Assembly (NCBI RefSeq): GCF_001044425.1 | Contig: NZ_LFML01000032.1 | Span: forward strand, 1 to 64,000 | DNA: 64,000 bases | Direction: 5' to 3' | From: Streptomyces roseus | Lineage (GTDB): Bacteria > Actinomycetota > Actinomycetes > Streptomycetales > Streptomycetaceae | Shown: piece after piece, positions 1-8,385 of the stretch | Position numbering within the stretch: position 1 is the first letter of the stretch | Layout of the letters: every line of letters starts with the position of its first letter | The notes under the pieces: model-generated | Databases searched by the model: none | Told to the model about the DNA's origin: nothing | What the model saw: the letters and a program-made list of their open reading frames with translations, nothing else | Made by a program: the position numbers and the translations under genes

Positions 1-140
1 GGCGGCGGAGCCTTGGCCGGCCGGGGCGGGAGGGCGGGCGGCGGTCCGGCGGGGCGGGGCACGTGGCCCGCGGCGGTCACCTCGTCGGGCGGGCCGCCGG
101 GCCCGCCGTGGCTGTGGCCGTACGTGCCGTCGGTGTCCAT
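1..140 (-). CDS. 5' end of an unidentified gene running off the left edge
   Basis: An ATG at 140 opens a frame that stays open to base 1 on the minus strand, giving 46 residues that begin MDTDGTYGHSHGG and continue rich in Pro, Gly and Ala. Almost every third codon position is G or C, as expected for a Streptomyces gene. A purine-rich AGGGG lies a few bases upstream of the ATG. The gene is divergent from gabT, so 141-389 should hold both promoters; I recognised no operator there. The visible part is low complexity and shows no domain, so I cannot name a product. It could be a regulator of the GABA genes, but nothing seen proves that. Confidence 0.5.
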   Translation of the reverse strand, partial: MDTDGTYGHSHGGPGGPPDEVTAAGHVPRPAGPPPALPPRPAKAPP

Positions 141-389
141 GAAACCCCTGCCCCCTGCCCGTGCCTGCGCTGCGTCGCTCAATGTAGTTGTCCGCGGGCG
201 CCCGTGGGCCCCGTACGGGGCCCTGTCTCCGCAGCGTCCACAAGACAGGTGGCCACTGCCTCCTATGGCCGTGACGGACAAGGACACGCGGGTACCACTC
301 CCGAACGGAGCATGCCGTACCCCCTCCCCCGGGCCTAGCCTGCGGACAAAGACACAAGTGCGTCCGAAAACACCCCCCAGGAGCCCCCT

Positions 390-1736
390 ATGACCGCTGT
401 CCCGCAGGAGCGCAAGATCGTCACCGCGATCCCCGGCCCCAAGTCGCAGGAGCTGCAGGCCCGCCGCCTTCAGACGGTGGCCGGCGGCGTGGGCTCCGTG
501 CTCCCCGTCTTCACGGCCCGCGCCGGCGGCGGCATCATCGAGGACGTCGACGGCAACCGCCTGATCGACTTCGGTTCCGGCATCGCCGTGACCTCCGTGG
601 GCGCCTCCGCCGAGGCCGTCGTGCGCCGCGCCTCCGCGCAGCTCGCGGACTTCACCCACACCTGTTTCATGGTCACGCCGTACGAGGGCTACGTCGAGGT
701 CTGCGAGGCGCTGGCCGAGCTGACCCCGGGCGACCACGCGAAGAAGTCGGCGCTGTTCAACTCCGGCGCCGAGGCCGTCGAGAACGCCGTCAAGATCGCC
801 CGTGCGTACACCAAGCGCCAGGCCGTCGTCGTCTTCGACCACGGCTACCACGGCCGTACGAACCTCACGATGGCGCTGACCTCGAAGAACATGCCGTACA
901 AGAACGGCTTCGGCCCGTTCGCCCCCGAGGTCTACCGCGTCCCGGTCGCCTACGGCTACCGCTGGCCCACCGGCGCCGAGAACTGCGGCCCCGAGGCCGC
1001 CGCCCAGGCGATCGACCAGATCACCAAGCAGATCGGCGCCGACAACGTCGCCGCGATCATCATCGAGCCGGTCCTCGGCGAGGGCGGCTTCATCGAGCCG
1101 GCCAAGGGCTTCCTGCCGGCGATCGTGAAGTTCGCCAACGAGAACGGCATCGTCTTCGTCGCCGACGAGATCCAGTCCGGCTTCTGCCGCACCGGCCAGT
1201 GGTTCGCGTGCGAGGACGAGGGCATCGTCCCGGACCTGATCACCACCGCCAAGGGCATCGCGGGCGGTCTGCCGCTCGCCGCCGTGACGGGCCGCGCCGA
1301 GATCATGGACGCCGCGCACGCGGGCGGCCTGGGCGGCACGTACGGCGGCAACCCGGTGGCCTGCGCCGGTGCGCTGGGCTCCATCGAGACGATGAAGGAG
1401 CTCGACCTCAACGCCGCGGCGAAGAGGATCGAGTCCGTCATGAAGACCCGCCTGACGGCCATGCAGGAGAAGTACGACATCATCGGCGACATCCGCGGCC
1501 GCGGTGCGATGATCGCGATCGAACTCGTCAAGGACCCGGTCTCCAAGACCCCGTTCCCGGAGGCGGCCGGCGCGCTCGCCAAGGCCTGCCACGCCGAGGG
1601 CCTGCTCGTCCTCACCTGCGGCACCTACGGCAACGTGCTCCGCTTCCTGCCGCCGATCGTCATCGGCGAGGACCTGCTGAACGAGGGCCTGGACCTCATC
1701 GAGGCGGCGTTCGCGGCCATCGGCACGGACGTCTGA
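390..1736 (+). CDS. gabT: 4-aminobutyrate--2-oxoglutarate transaminase
   Basis: This is a class III PLP aminotransferase of 448 residues, the usual family length. It moves the amino group of GABA to 2-oxoglutarate, giving succinate semialdehyde and glutamate in the cytoplasm. Visible landmarks are the phosphate-binding NSGAEAVENAVK stretch near residue 124, the cofactor aspartate in FVADEIQSGF near 258, and the Schiff-base lysine in TTAKGIAGGLP at residue 288. The ATG at 390 has AGGAG six bases upstream. GABA is the end product of the putrescine pathway encoded further right, so GabT fits as the last transamination step. A beta-alanine or 5-aminovalerate transaminase is a less likely alternative. 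Confidence 0.93.
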   Translation: MTAVPQERKIVTAIPGPKSQELQARRLQTVAGGVGSVLPVFTARAGGGIIEDVDGNRLIDFGSGIAVTSVGASAEAVVRRASAQLADFTHTCFMVTPYEGYVEVCEALAELTPGDHAKKSALFNSGAEAVENAVKIARAYTKRQAVVVFDHGYHGRTNLTMALTSKNMPYKNGFGPFAPEVYRVPVAYGYRWPTGAENCGPEAAAQAIDQITKQIGADNVAAIIIEPVLGEGGFIEPAKGFLPAIVKFANENGIVFVADEIQSGFCRTGQWFACEDEGIVPDLITTAKGIAGGLPLAAVTGRAEIMDAAHAGGLGGTYGGNPVACAGALGSIETMKELDLNAAAKRIESVMKTRLTAMQEKYDIIGDIRGRGAMIAIELVKDPVSKTPFPEAAGALAKACHAEGLLVLTCGTYGNVLRFLPPIVIGEDLLNEGLDLIEAAFAAIGTDV

Positions 1737-1869
1737 GCTAGCTTCCGAACACAGGAGCCCGCCGCTACCTCCGGTAACGGGCAGGCGCTGTGAAGAAGAT
1801 GTGGGGGGCCGATGGCAGGAGCGCGTTCCTGCTGTCGGTCCCCTTTTCGCTGCCGTACGGTTTCTGCAG

Positions 1870-2727
1870 ATGAGTGAGACACCCCGCTCCCGGGAGACCG
1901 GGGGCGACTCCAGTACCGGGCTTCCCCAGCGCCGCACTGGGCCTGCGTTCGCGCACACTCCTCACCGATCGGACGGCCGTTCGCCCCAAACCCCCCGGGG
2001 CGCTCGGCAACCCGATCCGGGCGGCCGTCCCGGAACCATCCCCCCTGTTCCGGGACGGCCGGCCATTCTCCTCCTCCTTCTCCCCCTGCTGGGGCTCGCC
2101 CTGACGACCTGGCAGGTCCTGGTGTCGGGTCCGCTGCTCACGCCGGACGCGCGCCTGAGCCGCGCCCTGGTCCGCACGGTCCCCGACTCCGTCACCGAGC
2201 GCCTCAGCGACCTCGGCAACGTCCCGGTCGCCGTCCCCGTCCTGGCCTTGGCGATGGCGTACTCCGTCCGCCGCTCGCGGTCCTGGGCCCCGGCGCTGGC
2301 GGCCGGGCTGGCGATGGCCCTGGTCCCGGCCGTGATCGTGCCGCTGAAGGAGTGGACCGCCCGCCCGGGGCCCCTGGAGCCGTGGGCCGCCGGCTACTTC
2401 CCCTCGGGCCACACGGCGACCTCGGCCGTCGCGTACATCGGGGCGGCCCTGCTGGTCTCCCCGTACGCGCGCCGCCCGTGGCCGATGGCCCTGGCCCTCC
2501 TGCTGACCGCCGCCACCGCCACCGGCCTGATCCTGCGCGGCTGGCACTGGCCCGTGGACGTCCTGGCCAGCTGCTTCCTGTGCGCCCTCCTGCTGGCGCC
2601 CGTCGCCCACACCGTCCGCCGCGCCGCCGGACCACGCGCACGGGCCGATCGCGGCCGACGGCGCGGGCCGGTCGGAGCCTTCGGGGACCCGACCGGCCGG
2701 GCCGGCGGCGGTCAGCCGCCGAAGTAG
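1870..2727 (+). CDS. PAP2-family membrane phosphatase
   Basis: A type 2 phosphatidic acid phosphatase-like protein of about 285 residues. After a disordered Pro/Arg-rich N-terminus of roughly 55 residues come several hydrophobic helices. The signature is present: VPLKEWTARPGP (KX6RP-type), then FPSGHTAT (PSGH), then RGWHWPVDVLASC (the SRX5HX3D-type block). Such enzymes dephosphorylate lipid phosphates such as phosphatidate or undecaprenyl diphosphate at the membrane. I chose the ATG at 1870; it lacks a good Shine-Dalgarno. A GTG at 1801 would add 23 residues. The gene lies about 130 bp after gabT with no clear terminator between. The substrate cannot be told from sequence. Confidence 0.85.
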   Translation: MSETPRSRETGGDSSTGLPQRRTGPAFAHTPHRSDGRSPQTPRGARQPDPGGRPGTIPPVPGRPAILLLLLPLLGLALTTWQVLVSGPLLTPDARLSRALVRTVPDSVTERLSDLGNVPVAVPVLALAMAYSVRRSRSWAPALAAGLAMALVPAVIVPLKEWTARPGPLEPWAAGYFPSGHTATSAVAYIGAALLVSPYARRPWPMALALLLTAATATGLILRGWHWPVDVLASCFLCALLLAPVAHTVRRAAGPRARADRGRRRGPVGAFGDPTGRAGGGQPPK

Positions 2728-4526
2728 GCGTCGAAGTTCTTCGAGAACTCCCAGGCGCCGAAGCGGTCCCAGTTGACCGACCAGGTCATCAGGCCGCGCA
2801 GGGCGGGCCAGGTGCCGCGGGTCTGGTAGGTCCCGCAGTTCGTCTTCTTCGTCAGGCAGTCCAGGGCCTTGTTCACCTCGGCGGGCGGGGTGTGCCCGTT
2901 GCCCGCGTTGGTGGTGGCCGGGAGGCCGATGGCCACCTGGTCGGGGCGCAGCGGCGGGAAGAAGCGCGCCGTGTCGCCCGCGACCGGGAAGCCGGTGAGC
3001 AGCATGTCGGTCATGGCGATGTGGAAGTCGGCGCCGCCCATGGAGTGGTACTGGTTGTCGAGGCCCATGATCGAGCCCGAGTTGTAGTCCTGGACGTGGA
3101 GCAGGGTGAGGTCGTCGCGCAGGGCGTGGATGACGGGGAGGTAGGCGCCGGCGCGCGGGTCCTGGCCGCCCCAGGGGCCGGAGCCGTAGTACTGGTATCC
3201 CAGCTGGACGAAGAAGGTCTCGGGGGCCATGGTCAGGACGAAGTCGGGGCCGTACTTGGCCTTGAGCGTCTTCACGGCGGCGATCAAGTTGGTGATCACG
3301 GGGGTGGTGGGGGCCCGGAAGTCGGTGTCCCCCGTCGCGAGGGAGAGCGAGTGGCCCTCGAAGTCGATGTCGAGTCCGTTGAGCCCGTACTCGTCGATGA
3401 TCTTGCTGACGGAGGAGACGAAGGTGTCGCGGGCGGCCGTGGTGGCGAGCTGGACCTGGCCGTTCTGGCCGCCGATCGAGATCAGCACCTTCTTGCCGGC
3501 CGCCTGCTTGGCCTTGATGGCCGCCTTGAACTCGGCGGCGGACTCCACGTTCGGGCACTCGGCGACCGGGCAGAGCGAGAAGCGTATGTCTCCCGAGGTC
3601 ACCGACGTCGGTTCGCCGAAGGCGAGGTCGATGACGTCCCAGGAGGCGGGGACGTCCGCCATCCGCACGTAGCCGGAGCCGTTGGCGAAGCTCGCGTGGA
3701 GGTAGCCGACCAGGGCGTGGGCCGGCAGGCCGGGGTTGCCCGGGCCGCCTGACCCGCTCGTGGTGGAGGCGGTGACCGGGGCGCTCTTCGCGGACTCGCC
3801 GGCCGCGTTCACCGCGGTGACCCGGAAGGTGTACGGGGTGGACGCGGCGAGGCCGGTGACCGTCGCCGAGGTCCCGGTGACGCCCACGGGTGCGGCGCCG
3901 TCGCGGTAGAGCGTGTACGAGGTGGCGCCGGAGGCGGCCGACCAGGAGAGGTTCAGGCTGCTCGCGGTGGCGCCGGACGCGGTCAGGCCGGTGGGGGCGG
4001 CCGGGGGCTGGGGCTGGCCCGGTCCGGTGCCGCCCGGGTCGGGGCCGACGAGCGTGACGTCGTCCGTGAGGTGGGCGCTCTGGCCGTACCAGCCGTGCGT
4101 GTAGATCGTCACGGAGGTGGTGGCCGGCCCCGTGCGGAAGGTCGTGCTCAGCTGCTTCCAGGCGCCCGGGGTCTGGGTCCAGGTGGACACGTCGGTGGTG
4201 CCGGTCCCGGCCGCGCCGAGGTAGACGTACGCGCCCTGCACCCAGGCGGCCAGCGTGTACGTCGAGTCGGGCTTGACGGTGACGGCCTGGGAGCAGCGGG
4301 CGTTGTCCTGGCCGGCCGGGGTGGCCCGGAGGGCGGAACTCCCGCCGTGGACCGGGGTGGTGACGACGGTTCCGCTGCCGGCCGAGCAGCTCCAGCCGTC
4401 GAGTCCGGCTTCGAAGCCGCCGTTGCGGGCGAGGTCGGCGTCGGCCGCCGCGGCCGGCGGGCCCGCGGCGAGGAAGGCGGCCACCGCGAGGGCGGCCGCG
4501 GTAACGAAGGACATGCGTCTGCGCAC
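2712..4526 (-). CDS. Secreted GH18 chitinase with carbohydrate-binding and fibronectin III domains
   Basis: A 604-residue exported chitinase. A Sec signal peptide of about 28 residues (MRRRM, hydrophobic core, AAA) is followed by a carbohydrate-binding module with two cysteines (about 32-165), a fibronectin type III domain (about 175-258) and a GH18 catalytic barrel (about 270 to the end). The catalytic DxDxE core appears as NGLDIDFEG with the acid near residue 390; the usual leading Asp of DGxDxDxE is Asn here. A GTG start at 4526 has GGAGG five bases upstream. The promoter contains a DasR-type site (4589-4604). The last 16 bases overlap the convergent PAP2 gene. It should hydrolyse chitin outside the cell and feed N-acetylglucosamine uptake. 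Confidence 0.93.
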   Translation of the reverse strand: MRRRMSFVTAAALAVAAFLAAGPPAAAADADLARNGGFEAGLDGWSCSAGSGTVVTTPVHGGSSALRATPAGQDNARCSQAVTVKPDSTYTLAAWVQGAYVYLGAAGTGTTDVSTWTQTPGAWKQLSTTFRTGPATTSVTIYTHGWYGQSAHLTDDVTLVGPDPGGTGPGQPQPPAAPTGLTASGATASSLNLSWSAASGATSYTLYRDGAAPVGVTGTSATVTGLAASTPYTFRVTAVNAAGESAKSAPVTASTTSGSGGPGNPGLPAHALVGYLHASFANGSGYVRMADVPASWDVIDLAFGEPTSVTSGDIRFSLCPVAECPNVESAAEFKAAIKAKQAAGKKVLISIGGQNGQVQLATTAARDTFVSSVSKIIDEYGLNGLDIDFEGHSLSLATGDTDFRAPTTPVITNLIAAVKTLKAKYGPDFVLTMAPETFFVQLGYQYYGSGPWGGQDPRAGAYLPVIHALRDDLTLLHVQDYNSGSIMGLDNQYHSMGGADFHIAMTDMLLTGFPVAGDTARFFPPLRPDQVAIGLPATTNAGNGHTPPAEVNKALDCLTKKTNCGTYQTRGTWPALRGLMTWSVNWDRFGAWEFSKNFDAYFGG

Positions 4527-4586
4527 AACTGCCTCCGGAGCATGGGGGGATGGAGCCAGGCCGCCGGGAATGCGGCAGCGGCGCCC

Positions 4587-4615
4587 AACATGGTCCAGAC
4601 CAATGCCCTTGTCAA
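4587..4615 (-). promoter_or_regulatory. Chitinase promoter with DasR-type dre operator
   Basis: On the minus strand a perfect TTGACA (4615-4610) and CATGTT (4592-4587) are separated by exactly 17 bases. Between them, overlapping the -10 box, is the palindrome TGGTCCAGACCA (4591-4602). It closely matches the dre consensus TGGTCTAGACCA bound by the GntR-family regulator DasR, and the TGGTCCAGACC repeat known from Streptomyces chitinase promoters. DasR bound here would block RNA polymerase until glucosamine-6-phosphate accumulates. The -35 box overlaps the stop codon of the upstream gene. Confidence 0.85.
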
Positions 4616-5076
4616 GGCTTGCGGCCCTCCTGCCCCGCCACCCGGGCCGCCGCCTCGTGCATGGCCAGCTCCAGCAGCACGGGGTCCGTGAGCGTCCCGC
4701 TGCCGTCCGGGGCCACCAGCCAGTGCACCCCGCCCGTGGTCCGGCCCGGGTACGGCACCACGATCCAGGTCCCCCGCCCCGCTCCCCGCACGCCGGTGCC
4801 GAGCCAGCGGGACGCGGTCCCCGGGGGCACGAAGAAGCCCAGCCGGGTGTCGCCGAAGTCGGCGAGCACCGGGCCGGGCCGGTCGAGGAGCAGGGTCAGT
4901 ACGTCGAGCGCGGTCTGCCCCAGCTCCCCGGGCAGGATCAGCACGTCCCACCGCCGGCCGGCGGGCAGCAGGGCGACCCCGAGGGGGTTGCGCTCCCACT
5001 CCCACCGGCAGGCGTCGGGATCCGGCGCCACCGATACGAGCCATTCCACCGCGCTCTTGATGTCCGTGCCGCGCAT
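4612..5076 (-). CDS. Conserved hypothetical protein, prim-pol N-domain-like
   Basis: A 154-residue soluble protein with no signal peptide or membrane segment. It begins MRGTDIKSAVEWLVS and contains AVEWL, a CRWEWERNPLGVALLP stretch and a late GGVHWLVAPDGS motif. From memory, that arrangement resembles short Streptomyces proteins annotated as bifunctional DNA primase/polymerase N-terminal domain. I see no obvious catalytic metal-binding triad, so any enzymatic role is doubtful. It sits alone between the amine oxidase and the chitinase, and its stop overlaps the chitinase -35 box. Function unknown. Confidence 0.7.
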   Translation of the reverse strand: MRGTDIKSAVEWLVSVAPDPDACRWEWERNPLGVALLPAGRRWDVLILPGELGQTALDVLTLLLDRPGPVLADFGDTRLGFFVPPGTASRWLGTGVRGAGRGTWIVVPYPGRTTGGVHWLVAPDGSGTLTDPVLLELAMHEAAARVAGQEGRKP

Positions 5077-5221
5077 CGCCCGGCCTCCGTTCTCTCGGAT
5101 GAGGGTTCCTCACCGGAAGAGAGCGGGGCCGGGCCCTGCGATGACGCGGGTTCGCCCACCCCGTGGGGGTGAAGCGGCTCACGGGGTGAAGCGCGGCGCG
5201 CGCCGGGGCGGGGGCGGGCGG

Positions 5222-6640
5222 TCAGCTGTCGAAGCCGAGGCCGAACTTGTCCATGACCTTCAGCCACAGGTTGCGGCGGCCGCCGCGGGCGTCCGCCCGG
5301 GCCAGGGACCACTTGGTGAGCGTGATCCCGGTCCAGGCGAAGGGCTCGGGCGGAAAGGGCATCGGCTTGGACTTCACCATCTCCAGCTCGGTCCGTTCGG
5401 TGCGGGCCCCGTCGAGGAGGTCGAGCATCACGTCCGCGCCGAAGCGGGTGGCGCCCACCCCGAGCCCGGTGTAGCCGGCCGCGTAGGCGACCTTGCCCCC
5501 GTGCGCGGTGCCGAAGAAGGCCGAGAAGCGCGAGCAGGTGTCGATGGCCCCGCCCCAGGCGTGGCTGAACTTGATGCCCTCCAGCTGCGGGAACGCGGCG
5601 AAGAAGTGCTGCGCGAGCTTCAGGTACGTCTCGGGGCGGTGGTCGTACTCGGAGTCCAGCTTGCCGCGGTAGGGGTAGATGGCGTCGTAGCCGCCCCACA
5701 GGATGCGGTTCTCCGGGGTGATGCGGAAGTAGTGGAACTGGTTGGCGCTGTCGCCCAGCCCCTGGCGGTTGTTCCAGCCGATGGCCTTCAGCTGGTCGGC
5801 GGTCAGCGGCTCGGTCATCAGCGCGTAGTCGTAGACGGGCACCGTGAACGGCCGGATCCGCTTGACCAGCGAGGGGAAGATGTTGGTGCCGAGCGCCACG
5901 CGGCGGGCGAAGATCCGCCCGTACGGGGTGCGTACGGCCATCCCGGCGCCCGAGGCGGCCAGGTCCAGCCCGCGGGTGTTCTCGTAGATCCGCACGCCCA
6001 GCGACAGGCAGGCCTCCTTCAGGCCCCATGCCAGCCGGGCGGGGTTGAGCATGGCGACGCCGTCGGTGTCCCACAGGCCCGCGAGGAAGGTCGGCGAGTC
6101 GACCTCGGCGCGCAGTTCCTCGCGGTCCAGCCAGCGCGAGCCGCCGCCGAGGCCCAGCTTCCCGGCCTCCTCGTACAGCTCGCGCAGCTCCTCGACCTGG
6201 TGGGGCTCGGTGGCCACGTCGATCTCGCCGGTGCGTTCGAAATCGCAGTCGATGCCGTAGCGGGCGATGGCCGCCTCGATCTCGTCGAGGTTGCGGGCGC
6301 CCAGCTCCTCCAGCTTGGCGAGCTCGCCCGGCCAGCGCGCCATGCCGTTGGCCAGGCCGTGCGTGAGGGAGGCCGCGCAGAACCCGCCGTTGCGGCCGGA
6401 GGCGGCCCAGCCCGCCTCCTTCGACTCGATCAGGACGACGTCCCGGGCGGGGTCGCGCTCCTTGGCGATGAGCGCGGTCCACAGCCCGCTGTAGCCGCCG
6501 CCGATGACGAGCAGGTCGCAGGCCTCGTCGGAGGTCAGCGCCGGCTGCGCGGCGGGCTTGCCGGGGTCGTCCAGCCAGTACGAGACCGGCAGTGCTCCGG
6601 AAAGGGATTGAGCCACACTTCGCATGGCGACTGGGGCCAT
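5222..6640 (-). CDS. FAD-dependent amine oxidoreductase (DAO family; gamma-glutamylputrescine oxidase-like)
   Basis: A D-amino-acid-oxidase/glycine-oxidase fold flavoenzyme of 472 residues. The Rossmann motif is LLVIGGGYSGLWTA near residue 45, followed by the flavin-contacting GWAASGRNGGFC. The GxG-type C-terminal part (GYTGLGVGATRFGADV) closes the FAD site. The closest known role is oxidation of gamma-glutamylputrescine or another amine, giving an aldehyde, ammonia and peroxide. The neighbours support this: downstream are polyamine ABC transporter genes, a PotD and an aldehyde dehydrogenase, all on the same strand. I chose ATG 6640 because GGGAG lies nine bases before it; a TTG at 6649 is possible. 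The exact amine substrate is inferred. Confidence 0.85.
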   Translation of the reverse strand: MAPVAMRSVAQSLSGALPVSYWLDDPGKPAAQPALTSDEACDLLVIGGGYSGLWTALIAKERDPARDVVLIESKEAGWAASGRNGGFCAASLTHGLANGMARWPGELAKLEELGARNLDEIEAAIARYGIDCDFERTGEIDVATEPHQVEELRELYEEAGKLGLGGGSRWLDREELRAEVDSPTFLAGLWDTDGVAMLNPARLAWGLKEACLSLGVRIYENTRGLDLAASGAGMAVRTPYGRIFARRVALGTNIFPSLVKRIRPFTVPVYDYALMTEPLTADQLKAIGWNNRQGLGDSANQFHYFRITPENRILWGGYDAIYPYRGKLDSEYDHRPETYLKLAQHFFAAFPQLEGIKFSHAWGGAIDTCSRFSAFFGTAHGGKVAYAAGYTGLGVGATRFGADVMLDLLDGARTERTELEMVKSKPMPFPPEPFAWTGITLTKWSLARADARGGRRNLWLKVMDKFGLGFDS

Positions 6641-6661
6641 GTCTTCCAACTCCCTACAGAG

Positions 6662-7456
6662 TTACTTGGGTTGTGCGTTCTTGCGGCGGTTGCCGACCAT
6701 CTGGCCGACGAGCACCACCAGCACCGCGATGACGAACATCGCCGTACCGATGACGTTGATCTGTACAGGCGTACCGCGCTGGGCCGATCCCCACACGAAC
6801 ATGGGGAAGGTGACGGTGTTGCCCGAGTTGAAGTTGGTGATGATGAAGTCATCGAACGACAGCGCGAACGACAGCAGCGCGCCCGCCGCGATACCGGGTG
6901 CCGCGATCGGCAGGGTCACCCGCAGGAAGGTCTGCACAGGGCCCGCGTAGAGGTCGCGGGCGGCCTCCTCCAGCCGCGGGTCCATCGACAGGACGCGCGC
7001 CTTGACGGCGGCGACGACGAAGCTGAGGCAGAACATGATGTGGGCGATCAGGATCGTCCAGAAGCCCAGCTGGATGCCCATGTTCAGGAACAGGGCGAGC
7101 AGCGAGGCGGCCATGACGATCTCGGGCATGGCCATCGGCAGGAAGATCAGCGAGTTGACCGCGCCGCGCGCCCGGAAGCGGTAGCGCACCAGCGCGAAGG
7201 CGATGGCCGTGCCGAGGACGGTGGCGCCGAGGGTGGCCCACACGGCGATCTGGAGCGAGAGGGACAGCGAGCCGCACAGGTCGGCGACCCCGCAGGGGTC
7301 CTTCCAGGCGTCGAGCGAGAACTCCTGCCAGGCGTAGTTGAACCGGCCGGCCGGATTGTTGAAGGAGAAGACGGTCACGACGACGTTCGGCAGGATCATG
7401 TACGCGAGCGTGCCGAGGCCGAAGATGACGACGAGATTGCGCCGGAGCCAACGCAT
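6662..7456 (-). CDS. potC: Spermidine/putrescine ABC transporter permease, PotC type
   Basis: An inner membrane permease of 264 residues with about six membrane helices. The EAA loop that contacts the ATPase is visible as EEAARDLYAGPVQTFLRVTLP near residue 170. The ATG at 7456 overlaps the PotB stop codon by one base (TGATG), showing translational coupling. It is the third gene of the order potD-potA-potB-potC read along the minus strand. With PotB it forms the channel for polyamines delivered by PotD. The amine oxidase gene follows after 21 bp and is probably cotranscribed. Confidence 0.92.
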   Translation of the reverse strand: MRWLRRNLVVIFGLGTLAYMILPNVVVTVFSFNNPAGRFNYAWQEFSLDAWKDPCGVADLCGSLSLSLQIAVWATLGATVLGTAIAFALVRYRFRARGAVNSLIFLPMAMPEIVMAASLLALFLNMGIQLGFWTILIAHIMFCLSFVVAAVKARVLSMDPRLEEAARDLYAGPVQTFLRVTLPIAAPGIAAGALLSFALSFDDFIITNFNSGNTVTFPMFVWGSAQRGTPVQINVIGTAMFVIAVLVVLVGQMVGNRRKNAQPK

Positions 7457-8385
7457 CAGACCAGGTCCTCCGTCCCCGCTCGGCGGATGTAGATGGTGAC
7501 CATGATCAGCACGATGGCCATGAGGATGAACGACAGCGCGGCGGCCGTCGGGTAGTCGAGGATGCGCAGGTACTGCGACTGGATGACGTTGCCGATCATC
7601 CGGGTGTCCGTGGAGCCGAGCAGTTCGGCGTTCACGTAGTCGCCGCTCGCCGGGATGAAGGTGAGCAGGGTCCCGGAGACCACGCCCGGCATGGAGAGCG
7701 GGAAGGTCACCTTCCGGAAGGTGGTCGAGGGGCGGGCGTACAGGTCCCCGGCCGCCTCGTGGAGACGGGTGTCGATGCGCTCCAGCGAGGTGTAGAGCGG
7801 CAGGATCATGAAGGGGAGGAAGTTGTACGTCAGACCGCAGACCACCGCGAGCGGCGTGGCCAGCACCCGGTCTCCCTGGGTCATCCCGAGCCAGCTCGTG
7901 ACGTCCAGGACGTGCAGGGTGTTGAGGACCCCCACCACCGGGCCGCCGTCGGCCAGGATCGTCTTCCAGGCCAGGGTGCGGATCAGGAAGCTGGTGAAGA
8001 AGGGGGCGATCACCAGCACCAGCAGGAGGTTGCGCCAGCGTCCCGCCTTGAAGGCGATGAGGTAGGCCAGCGGGTAGCCGAGCAGCAGGCACAGCACCGT
8101 CGCGGTGCCGGCGTAGAGCAGGGAGCGCAGGAACTGCGGGTAGTACTCGGTGAGGGCGTCCCAGTACGTCTGGAAGTGCCAGGTGACCTGGAACCCCTCT
8201 TCTAGGGAGCCGGTCTGCACCGAGGTGGAGGCCTGGTAGATCATCGGCAGGACGAAGAACACCAGCAGCCACAGGATGCCGGGGAGCAGCAGCCAGTACG
8301 GGACCAGCCGCTTGCGCAGCGAGGCCCTGTGGACCGGGGGCTCGGCGGCGACGGCGGCCTGCGCCGGCGTGGCCGGGGCGCTCAT
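7456..8385 (-). CDS. potB: Spermidine/putrescine ABC transporter permease, PotB type
   Basis: A 309-residue permease beginning MSAPATPAQ, with a cytoplasmic lead of about 28 residues and then six predicted helices, the first being LLLPGILWLLVFFVLP. The EAA motif is HEAAGDLYARPSTTFRKVTFPLS. The start codon overlaps the potA stop by four bases (ATGA), so it is translated together with the ATPase. It pairs with PotC as the heterodimeric pore. The longer upstream reading frame is just the antisense-free extension through potA and carries no coding signal. Confidence 0.92.
   Translation of the reverse strand: MSAPATPAQAAVAAEPPVHRASLRKRLVPYWLLLPGILWLLVFFVLPMIYQASTSVQTGSLEEGFQVTWHFQTYWDALTEYYPQFLRSLLYAGTATVLCLLLGYPLAYLIAFKAGRWRNLLLVLVIAPFFTSFLIRTLAWKTILADGGPVVGVLNTLHVLDVTSWLGMTQGDRVLATPLAVVCGLTYNFLPFMILPLYTSLERIDTRLHEAAGDLYARPSTTFRKVTFPLSMPGVVSGTLLTFIPASGDYVNAELLGSTDTRMIGNVIQSQYLRILDYPTAAALSFILMAIVLIMVTIYIRRAGTEDLV

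Noticed and set aside
4550..7492. 980-codon open frame on the plus strand
   Set aside because: It is antisense to the amine oxidase and PotC genes, has Arg/Gly/Val-rich low-complexity sequence and no domain. Long antisense frames are normal at this GC content.
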